This document shows, one piece after another, positions 25,301-37,300 of a stretch of 64,000 nt of DNA; positions within the stretch are counted from its first letter, which is position 1, and every line of letters starts with the position of its first letter. A program made the translations under genes and the position numbers. The notes beneath the pieces are model-generated. The model made no database searches and had not been told where the DNA came from. It was given only the letters and a program-made list of their open reading frames with translations. This stretch comes from Siphonodentalium dalli (Eukaryota > Mollusca > Scaphopoda > Gadilida > Siphonodentaliidae): assembly GCA_032622095.1 (NCBI GenBank), contig CP136061.1, positions 91,553,845 through 91,617,844 on the forward strand, in the 5' to 3' direction.

Positions 25301-28300
25301 AAAGAAACCCAAGAAAACTAAAACAAAAATAGATCATTTTCATTCCATCTTCACCACTTCATGCTTGTGTATTACCATAACATGTGCCTATTAAAATTCA
25401 AGAGTGTGGGTTGTAGGGAAGGGGTGCCGCCGCTTCCAAATCTTCCCGGGTCAAATCCCAAACCCCATATAGTAAGTCCTTCCCATTCACGTATTCAGAT
25501 TCGCTACTCGACAGCAAGAGAGGACGGACGCATTATAACATTTCTCACTCATGACATCAGCTGGACAATGGATTCATCTATAATCCCCGCTGAAGTCAAG
25601 CTTGTGCTGAGCTCACTCAACTTGGATCACTGCCTGACATGGAATATGCACCGGTCAGGCAGCCATGTTGATTTGTTTTTGACGTACCGGGTTAAACAGA
25701 CACGGTCCTCATCAGGACCCTCTGCCGGCCGTAACCCGGTAGCTGGAGACCGCCAGCTACCTGTGGACGACAGAGCGAAGGAAAAGAGGCGAACAAGCAA
25801 GAAGACCCCCTCCCGCAAAAGAAGAGACGCAGACAGGAAGGCCAAGTGGAAACAGGGGAGAGCTGAGAGACGCCCGGCTCCCCCACTCGGCCTCAACCCG
25901 GCGATACCACCACCAGAAGCAGAGACGCCGATGTCACCCCGGTTGTCTCTGCTATCGTCACCGAGGTCAACGGAGACAGGAACGCGGATATCACCACCGA
26001 CGCTCCTGTCGCTGACTTCGAGGTAGAGATGGACACATTTACACCTGCGACACCGGAGTACCAACACATCTCCACCACCAGCAGCAACATCAGCAGCAAA
26101 TCCACAATTTCCATCAGGTCGGATGCTGAACAGGATGACATGATAGACAAGCTCTTAAAAGAACCCGACTACGATGGAAACATAAGAATCGCCGAGGCAT
26201 GTAATGCTTACCACGACAGCAGAAATAAAAAAACCAGCAACAACAAAGCTCTCGACGACGCATCACGAACAAAAACAACAACAACACCAATCGATAGGAA
26301 AAAAAAGAAAGCAAAAATGAACAAATCAAGGTCTAGACCACTTCCTGCTGCGAAAGTCAACAACGCTCTTCAGCAACAACACAGCATCCAACAAGCGGGT
26401 TGTAGGGGAGGGCATATTGCCCTACCATGTCTTCCCGGGAATCATCCCAAACTCCAAATCATCAAAAAAGTCCTTCCCATCTGGCAGGGAGTGGAGCGAG
26501 GCAGTCATCATTTGCTTTGTCTGTATCACCCCCGACGCTTCTGCCGCTGACTTCGAGGTAGAGATGGATACATTTACACATGCGACACCGGAGTACCAAC
26601 ACATACCGGTGTCCTCCATCTCCACCACCAGCAACAACAACAGCAACAATAGCAGCGAATCCACCAATTCCATGTCGGATGCTGAACTAAAAGAGACGAT
26701 TAAACGTTTCGGTAATCCTGATGGATCACTACAAAGACTCAACGACCGCGAAAAAAGAAGTATAAAAAGTTACGAAAGAACAATGGCGGCGGCAGCATCA
26801 TATTTAGCGGAATCAGCAACAACAACAACAACAACACCAACCGATAGGACAAAACAGAAACCAAAAAAGAAAAAGTCCAAGGTCTAGATCACCTCCTGCT
26901 TCGGGGGCATGGTAACCAGCAACGCTCTTCAGCGAGAAATCAGAATCAAACAAGCGGGTTGTAGGGGAGGGCATACTGCCCCTCCAAATCTTCCGGGAAT
27001 CATCCCAAACTCCAAATCATCAAGTCCTTCCCATTGATTCGAAACTCAACAGCCAGAGAGGACGGACGCATTATAACCGTTCTCAGTCATGACTTCAGCT
27101 GGACAATGGAGCACCTATAATCCCCGCTAAAATCAGGCTCGTTCTGAACTCACTCAACTTGGGTCACTGCCTGACATGGAATTTGCTCCGGTCAGACATC
27201 CGTGTTGAGTTGCTTTTGACTTACCGGGTTAAACCGACACGGTCCTTATCAGGGCCCTCTGCCGGCCGTAATCCGGTAGCTGGAGACCGCCAGCTACCTG
27301 TGGACAAAGGAGCGAAAAGGAGGCGCAAAAGCAACAAGACCCCCTCCCGAAAAAGAAGAGATGCCGACAAGAAGGCCAAGTGGAAACCGGAGAGAGCTGA
27401 GAGACGCCCAGCTCCCCCACTCGGCCTCAACCCGGTGATACCACCACCAGAAGCATAGACGTCGATGTCAACCAGGATGTCTCTGCCGTCGTCACCGATG
27501 TCAACGGAGACAGGAACGCGGATACCACCCACGACGCTCCTGCCGCTGACTTCGAGGTTGAGATGGACACATTTTTACCTGTGACACCGGAGTACCAACA
27601 CCTACCGGTGTCCTCCATCTCCACCACCAGCAACATCAGCAGAAAATCCAGAATTTCCATCAGGTCGGATGCTGAACGTAATGACATGCTTGACAAGTAC
27701 AGGGAGGAAACCGACCTCGATGAAAAAATGAGAATCAGCACGGCATGTAATGCTTACCACAACAGTAGTGCTTACCACAACAGAAAACAAGAAATCAGCC
27801 ATATCAAAGCTCTCTACGGCGAACCTCGAACAAAAGCAACAACAACAACACCAACCGATGGGGAAAAAAAGAAAGCAAAAAAGGAAAAGATCAAGGTCTA
27901 AGTCACTTCCTGCTTCGGGGGCTTGAATCAACAACGCTCTTCGGCGGCAACACAGCATCCAACAAGCGGGTTGTAGGGGAGGGCATACTGCCCTACCAAC
28001 TCTTCCCGGGAATCATCCCAAACTCCAAACCTAAGTCCTTCTCAGGAAAAGGGAGCGATTGCTCCCACACCGATACTTACTCGCAATATTTTATTCGCAG
28101 GTGCCAAAATTTGCACTTGTCCACTTGTCAAAATGTTCATGTTCACTGTAATAGTTGATTAAATATTGAAATTTTCGAAGGTATATTTATAACCTTTCCC
28201 ATCAGTTAAATTATGGGCATGTGAACAGTTTAACTGGACATATGTCTATCCCACAATTCCACAGGTATTATTAATTGTTTTGCCTAATATGCTTGAGGAT

Positions 28301-31300
28301 TATCAGCATTGGCCATGTCTTCTGTGATGGGAACCATTATTTAAACAGTTGCTACTATGATGCTAATAAGACATTTATCTTTTAAGCTAAGTTTGCAGCG
28401 GTACAAGTAACTTAAAATGGTTGACTTTTAACATGTACGTTTCCATGGTACTAGTAACTGAGATGAACAGTGCCTTGTCACTGGGGATCAGTGTCCACTG
28501 ACAATGCACATGAGAAGATAAATTTACTTTGAGAAAAGTTATACTTGTTAAACAACACGAGAACAATGTTTGCTGATCGTTAGCTGACTAAACAATAACA
28601 TAATTGAAAGACAGACGGTATCTGGAGACGTCGGCCCAAAACAAATTCGGCCCCAAGAGAAGTCGGCCCAGAGAAGTCGGCCCCGAGATAAGTCGGCCCG
28701 GGTAAATTAAAAATTGGTCAAGAGAATTCGGCCCCATTATTTTACTGCTTGTTAATGCCTGTGGCAGAAACAGATGTTCGTATAGTCTATGGCCGCTGAT
28801 TGTGTAGTTTTTCCGGCCACAGGCCGGGTAGGATGGTCGGAACGCATTGTGTAATTCCCTTCACCCTTGTATACATTACGCATATGAGACCGACATTTCG
28901 CCGCATGGCGTCAAAAGGGATTATATCACCTCTTAGCATTCCATTTTATGTGACCATGTTTTCGCCACATGGTGTCAAGGGGGATTATATCACCTCGTAG
29001 CATTCCATGTTAATATGTGACCAAGTTTTCGCCACATGGTGTCAAAGGGGATTATATCACTTCCTGACAATGTACTATGAGTTTAATAGAATAAACTAAT
29101 TAATTAATCTATTTGTCTATCGCGCACTGTCATGGCGCACTGCCATGGCTTTACGCAGATATGTCGATAGGGTTCGTTAAAGGGAAATTTAAGACACAGG
29201 AAATATAGGTCTAGTGTTACATCGATGTTTGCCTATTAGAAAAATAAACTTATTAGAAAACTCCCATCACCATTTATCCGGGCTTTCATAAATTTGACGA
29301 GGCTGGTTTAGTCAGCCAATTAATCTATAGGCCTAAACAATGTCATGTCATAATTATAATGGGCGTCGCGCCAGAGGGATTTCCACACGGACAAATCAGC
29401 GATAAAGATAAACATTAAGTCATATAGTGTTAAACGAGGTTTCTGTGACACCTGATATATGTTACTCAATTGAGTAAACATGTCACTAACTAATGTTAAT
29501 AGATGGGCCGACTTCGTACGGGGCCGACTTCTCCTGGGCCGACTTCTCCGGGCCGACTTTATTTTGGGCCGACTTCGTAGCGGGGCCGACTTCGTTTTGG
29601 GCCGACTTCTCCTGTATGCAGACAGACCAATTGGGTTTTAACATAACCACAAATCATGTAGCGATTTCGCATTCAGTAAGTTAATCCATTTTATATCTCA
29701 GCTTACACATGGATAGGCCTACATGGGGAAACCGAAAAAATGCATGGTTAGCTGATCATGATGGAAGGCTTACATGATAGTTGTTTCGGTTTAATGTATA
29801 GTTTTTTCACGATGGAGTTGTGTTTAAATTTGTTTTGTATTTATAACAGTAAGAGGCAAAAGTGTGTAACGGTAAAGTTCGGCAAAAACATAATCGCTGT
29901 CGACTCAGTGTCGATGAAAAAATATTAGGTTTGAGGTCCTGAACATGGATTTTGGTCAGTCGAAACATGGATATTGTTTTGGCCTTGGGATTCCATATGC
30001 GGTCGCTGTCGATCAAGCTGAACCTATTATCCCCTCATCTCCTGTTATTGGATATCCATTGTCATTGGTCGATCTAGTAGGCCACTATGATAACATGCTA
30101 CATGTGCCCTGCCGAATATACTATGCCGGTAGTAAAGCAACGATGTTAATAAATTGAATCGTGCATGTATATATGTGAGGATAATGCGTTATCTGCATTG
30201 ACATATATTTGAAAATATTATAAGGTCAACATTATATATGTTTGTTTCAGTATTGTTGACTATATCAGTGTTATGACCTATGACCTCAGTGGACCATGGT
30301 TCAATTACGCTGGTCATCACTCGTCCTTCGATAACAATCAATGGGACACTGAATTGACCGTGGTAAGTTTATGTCCATCAAACCGGTCAAATTTGGTTTG
30401 TGACTGAAATTGCTAAGAATACAGGTTTTGCCAGAGGTTCGTTCTTTGAATCTTCAAATCAACATTTTTTTGTATTAGCAGATGCTATCTTTCTAAACTG
30501 CATTCTGCATTTTGTTATGGTGCCCACATCTAGGGGCGACAGGAAGACGGCCCATCTGGGCCATGTCGCTCCTGTATAATATCATTTTTGTTTGTTTATT
30601 ATCACCATTGTCATAAGCTTGTGAATATTATACAAATAAACAATCATCATCATCATCAGAATAAGCAATGTGGGATGCCACAGTGTCCTGGGGCCGCAAA
30701 CAAAATGCATATATTTGCTCACCGGAAGCTTGCATTTTGCTAATTATGAGAAGATAGTCTGCCGTCAGAACAGTGTTTGCCAGTCCAAAATTAAAATATC
30801 CTGAATCTGATGTCATGTTATTATATTATATTAATTATGCAGAAAGTAAGTTGCCGTCTTTTGAATGAACAATTTTTCGGTAGTTTTACGAAATGATATG
30901 TGCCACTTTAAATAAGTTTTTGCCAGTCCAAAATTTAAATAGTATAAATAAAATTGTAAAGTACCCTGAATCTCAGGTCATGGTATTATATTATATTACT
31001 TATGCATATATAAAGTCAGTTACCGTCTTATGAATGAAAACATTTTCAGTAGTTTTACGGAGTGATATGTGTCACTTTAAATAAGTTTAGATAATATAAT
31101 TATTGTGTTAAGGTTTATTCACTGTTTAAAGTGACTATTGGAGGTACCGTTTTATACGATCATGTCCTTTACATGCAAACCAAGGACCAATTAATTAAAA
31201 GGGGCCATAACTTTGTGATCATTGGCGGGCGGAACCCAAATTCTAACTTAAAGCCACAAAATACACATATTATTATTTATTTTGAATTGTTCTCGTATCG

Positions 31301-34300
31301 AAATAGGTCGATAAATATATGAAACATACAAGTAAACATGAAGTAATGAAACATACAATTATGAATACTGTCTATTCCTGAAATTGTAGTAATAAAGAGC
31401 GTTTGTCTGATTTCTGGCGAAAAGTTGAAAACGGCCGAATAATGGCTGTAACTTTGGCAATGTTTTTTTTCAGAGCACATGAAGCCGAAATATCAATAGT
31501 TCGTTCATTTATAGACCTGGCGTAACCCATCGCTACAATTTACGAAGAAAAACATTTGGAGGTTTGAATGAGCCATATACGTTTAACCTTATTTTGTAAT
31601 ATTAAATACATATGTACAAACTGTCATTGCATTCAATTGGTGAGTGGTTCCACGCTTGGTGATGATCTGATTTGATTGATTCTCGCCACATTCATATGAG
31701 TATATTGCAGAATGTTTGGCCGCTGTCATACTAGAGCATGCCTTTGATCACTATAATCACTATTATACTATGCCACACACAACATTAGCGATGTCATAAT
31801 ATGTGAGTTACTATGGCGCATATTGGTATATGTATAGTTTATTATTGGTAATAATTGACCTTCATATAGTGAAAGATTGCTCGGAATGCTGTGTCATTTC
31901 GTGTCAGTCGTGTAATTTCCCATTGCCAAGAACTATAAGCTAGTACGTGTTAATTTATTTATATTTATTACATGATCCGACCCTTAATCCATACATTAAA
32001 CCCATTCTAGAATAATAATATGCACTGTCCATTTCATAACAGGAAATGGTACCAGGTGTACCCAAATGTATTATTGTTGCGAAAACGTAATTCGGACTCT
32101 GGGGACGAGGATTAATGAAGAATAATCGGTGTTTATAACTGATATTGATATATTTCGAAAATTTATTTCATTAAATTTAAAACATAACATACGTCAAAGA
32201 GTTTTATTCATCAAGGAACTATGTCTTTACACGGGCAAACAACGCATAGTTACGCGAAACGTCATTGCACGCCTTATAGTCAGTAAGTTATTGAAGCCGC
32301 TATTAGTTTCGAATACCATTTATTGATTAAAGTATGATTTATGGAAGTTTTGGAACAATTACTAAATCGAATCTACAACTCGTCACCCAATTACATCGAG
32401 ATTTACAAACCTCGTCCATTACATTATGTTTGGACTTCGCCAAGGCTAGGTACAGCCCTAATTTACTGGTCTGGTTCTGTACATTTCGCTATAAACTGGG
32501 GACGATTTGTGGATCATATATATATTCAATGCACGTCCATCTCAAATTCATAGTAATTATGAGGGTCAATTGCTACCTAATTGAACCACATTAATGCTTA
32601 TAAAATTGTTATGTAATGCGGTACGTGTGACAAAGACCAGCGTGTAATTCGCGAACATGATGCGGCTTTTAAAAACTGATGTTCCTGTTCGCACATGACC
32701 GATTTCATATTCGCTTAGTATTATTATACCTTTATTTCAGACTAACTCTGTTGATCCATATGAGTTTGCTGTACATGCATATATATAAATAATCAGTCAA
32801 ATAATATATAATAAATTGATCCAACAATTAATAACTCGTTGACAGATTTCATTGACGTTTTAAATTAAATGATATTATTCGTATTTCAGCCATGTTGAAC
32901 TGTTATTATGATCGTCATTACGGGATTGCAAATAACCAGCATAACGATTCCGCTATCCCTTCAGTTCAAAGAATGTTATACATGTGTGTGTGCAGGGTTC
33001 GCGCTGCCACTTGCCAAATTTGCCAATGGCAAACATAATTCACATTTGTCATATTGTGATTATTACGTTAATTTCATATCCTATATTTAAAATATAGGAT
33101 ATGACGTTCATTTCTTATCCTATATTTAAAATATAGGATATGAAATTAACGTAATAATCACAATATGACCCATTTGGCAAAAAATATTTTCATTTGGCAA
33201 AAGTTTTGGCAATTCACTTTTTAATTCGTCAAGAAAGTTGAAAAATATTGGTCAATCAATACCATTCATTTCTGGAAAGTCATAATATAAAACAATATTG
33301 GTGATGTTTTATAAGGTCCATGAAAAGTTAACACCTTTATTAAGATGCGGTTAGTATCGATGCGTGGAGGGATTACCCATATTTATTGAGGCGGTGGTGT
33401 TTGGATAGCTAATCCTCTTGTAATGTGCCCGTCTGATGAAGCGACTCTTCTACAATTTTATTGATCGGTGATTTTTTTGATGATAAACCACAAAATAAGT
33501 CTCAATGTCGCAGAAAATTATACTATCATGGATAGCATTTTTATTTTGACAAATTTGTTGGCAAAAGTTAATTTTGATCCAGGGCGGATCCTGTGTGTTT
33601 GTATATATTACATACACTATGTCCATTCCAGGTGCACGGGATGAATAACTGGGTTCAACGTGGAGCGCCAAAAGAAAAACTTATCGTTGGTATACCTGCA
33701 TATGCCCGGGGATATACACTGTCCAACCCAAGTAATCACGGATTCGGAGCACCGATCACGGGAGTTGGCGTAGGAGGACACTACTTCGATGAAGCAGGCT
33801 ATTTGGCCTATTTTGAGGTAACGACAAGTCATATGCATATGAAGACAGTTATATAACTACATGTGCGAGCTGCATGTTGCGTTCAAACACGTGCAACAAG
33901 ACGAGATGGTGTATCACTTCTCTCATGGTCTGTGTAGGTTCAGGGTTGTAAAATGATTTTGTGTGTGTACTAGGAAATAATTACTCCCCATTTTAATCCC
34001 ATGAATTGGAACATACATGTATAAGGTGGTTATTTATATAACAGTACACTGTTCATGCAGCTGTGATGCGTGTATATTTTTAAATCCTTTAAAAACACTT
34101 TTAACTGAAATTCGAAATGCACTGGAGATTTATGTTGTTTTTTTTTAGGAATAATAAAGTCAACATGCCTTCAAAACGAGTTTCAGACAGATGTGTTCCC
34201 CTTTTTGTTTGAAGTGTCCATTTCCGAGAAGAAATATAGTATCATTAAAGGGAACTGTACACTAAATCCAGCCATTTATGAAACCATCTCATTTTATACT

Positions 34301-37300
34301 CAACAGAATGTATGCAACAAATGAATGAATTTGAACCATGTATTAGTGCAAAATACACGCATGTGGTCTATGAAACAACATGGTAATTATAATTGAAAAT
34401 TAATTAATGACTCACATTATATCAGGACAGTGGTATATATGTACACATTTCTGGCATTGCATTACTGAAATATTCCCGGCCATATAAACAGATTGGCACA
34501 ATAAACATTAATAAACCAAATAACGGTTGTCAATCGTGAATCGAAAAGTTAACAAATGGGCAAATCCCTCTTTGAGTGGCAACATTAGAAAATAATTTTG
34601 AGCACTTGCGAACAACCTACAATTGTGACATTAGGAAACATGCGTGGTACGATATAATACTGGACCATAATACTTATCAGGAAGTAACAACAATCTCATC
34701 AAACGTTTATTTATGTCGGCCATTGTGGGCGCCATCATAATTTGGTTAACACGACAAAATAAACAGTGGAAAACCGTGACAAAACGTCTTTGAAACGTTG
34801 ACTATGTAAATCAATTTGTTTTTCAAATTCCACCAGGCCCCGCGTAAACAAGACCCATGTCATATGAACGGTATATTACTTGGTGTACCTCTGATATACA
34901 CATCACTTACACATATATACCATAATTTAGATCAGACTTGCATGCAAAGATGTTAAAAAACTGTTGTCAACCCATTCGATTTGCACATACTACTATAGAA
35001 CGTTCAGTATTATGATATCGTGCGGTCGCCGTTGGAAATGGAGCTTATAGGCATGTTTCTCGATCTCAGGAATAGCCACGACACGTTGTAATAATTATAT
35101 CGTATAGCATTTCGACTTTTATGGGAAACTTACAATTTAGTTTCCATAATAAATAAAACAATCGAGGTTTCTTGGTCTCATTTTGTGCGGGAAAGTGTCT
35201 GAATCACATATCCAAAATCTGCTAAAATCCGCTTTGGGCAAAATTCCCATATCAAAATGGCGTCCAAAAGGGTAGTTGGTATCGGAAAATACTGGATTCT
35301 ACGGTATGTGCATCAATTAATGCCAAATTCGTAGTAAATTGAAATATACACAACCATGCTTAGTCGTAAACCATACCTATATAAAGTGCGTCCCAATGCC
35401 GCCAAAATAGACAAAATCGTAACTGTTGATCAGAGATGGACGAATTATAACTCAAGAGATTAGGGTCTCATACAACAGTTAAATCTGGAATTTGGGCGCC
35501 CAGAAACGGACAAAGAACACAGTGTTATCTGTATTGTTTATCTGAATCATGTCGTATATGTGTAATTGAACAGTTAAACGGGATATAACAGGAACGTGTT
35601 GATACTGTTACCTGTTCAATATTCAGAAATATATGTACTCAGAGCAGTCTCACGAATGTGACTAATCATATACTCTAATCAAGATGACAATTCACGTCGT
35701 TTAGCAAACACCAACGCAGCCATTTTGTAATGTTTCAAACATATATATGTTCTTGAATGTTTCATACATACACTGGTGTTTTCCAAAATCTCTCGGATTA
35801 GCCAAACACCGTGAAAATGACAAGTTTAGAAAAATAGCAATAGCGGGGTATTATATTGCGTGTCATGAAGCACCCTGGAATGACACCGTGACAATACAGT
35901 ATTGCTATGTCATCACAAACCGCAACCAAGTGTTGTTTTTTCGGAAGTCAGTTGACTTCGCGATTGTGGTTTTCTGTTTACGAGTTCATTGCATTGATTT
36001 CCAGTCAACAACTATTTCAATATCAGAATCATTATTTTGAGCTTATGGACATGCATCATCGCAAGACATTGATGATATCGTTATGTTTTTACACGATTTA
36101 AATCCAATGTGATCGTGTTTAATATACACATGTATTTTCAGAAACGACCGAGAACTGAAAGTGTCACCAGATCCAAGTCTTTTACGAGAAATAAGTTTAT
36201 AAGTTTGAATTTGCACAGATAGGTGCGCTAATTTGAAGTGCGCGCATTCAAAAAATAGTACTGCGCGAAGTTAAACACGAGTGAGGTAGTTGGAAGATAG
36301 AATTTCGAATTATTCGCAATGTTTTTACAACTCTTGGTTTTATGGATATTTCAACATATATAATCCAACATTCACGAAAACCCTGTGCCAATGCGTTCTC
36401 TTATATATTCGAGTCGACCATATGTCGCCTCGCATATATAAGAGAATGCATTGGCCTAACAAATTTATAAACTCTTGGTTTTACCAATATTCTCGGTGCA
36501 GGTTTGCCTCTTAACGGATGAATACCCTGACGACGTAGTATACCCGAATAGTCAAAAAGTGCCGTACTATGCAAGGGGGTATGACTGGATCGGATACGAA
36601 AGCCCAGAAAGTGCCAGGAACAAGGTGAGTAGCGATTGTAATCCGGTCCAAAAATACTTTATGCGTCAAATAAAAAGGCAGTTTGAGTGAACTCAGACTA
36701 TAATACATGCTCGAAATATTCTGAAATATTCTGAAATATTCTGAAATATTCTGAAATATTCTGAAATATTCTGAAATATTCTGAAATATTCTGAAATATT
36801 CTGAAATATTCTGAAATATTCTGAAATATTCTGAAATATTCTGAAAAGGCAGTTTGAGTGAACTCAGACTATAATACATGCTCGAAATATTCTGAAATAT
36901 TCTGAAATATTCTGAAATATTCTGAAATATTCTGAAATATTCTGAAATATTCTGAAATATTCTGAAAAGGCAGTTTGAGTGAACTCAGACTATAATACAT
37001 GCTCGAAATATTCTGAAATATTCTGAAATATTCTGAAATATTCTGAAATATTCGATATCATTCCTTTTTCATTCACCGCGATAGGGATTGTCTGCATGAT
37101 AACGTCACAACTTAATAGGTTTCTCATTACAAAAATCAACTTTATCCTTGTATCTGACGTTGGTTGCGACCTCTTGTCGATTGTGTTTAGTTGACACTAA
37201 CGTAATACTGTTTGAAAGTAAAGGGATTCCCCGCTATTGGTTTCAGACTATTGAATGTATCCGTACAATAGTCTGAGTTCAGACTGAATAACACAGTGAC

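Larger units (their letters stand above)
23609..28040 (+). repeat. tandem array of repetitive ORF modules, five partial copies
   Basis: Copies lie at about 23609-24345 (5'-truncated), 24480-25255 (diverged), 25380-26462, 26524-27022 (C-terminal half only) and 27040-28030. A full unit is spacer, a first ORF with a Lys/Arg-rich RKRRDADRKAKWK motif, a second ORF (MDTFTPATPEYQHIPVSSIS), AAC-rich low-complexity sequence, then the ~75-bp box. The spacing of the boxes is 1127, 992, 560 and 1010 bases. The modules are on the opposite strand to the LINE that abuts them. Confidence 0.85.
10762..30250 (+). other. chitinase intron 3, 19.5 kb, transposon-filled
   Basis: The longest intron of the gene, between exons C and D, which join perfectly (AG|T, Ser). 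It contains the elements listed separately below. About 10780-11150, 14670-14890, 15720-16360 and 28050-28610 hold nothing I recognise. The length appears to come mostly from insertions. Confidence 0.85.

Noticed and set aside
29945-30157. 70-codon frame just before exon D
   Set aside because: Cannot be joined to the chitinase frame and is not needed: exons C and D join exactly without it.
36511-36879. 122-codon minus-strand frame with repeated FRIFQNISEY
   Set aside because: Product of the decamer array plus antisense of exon F.
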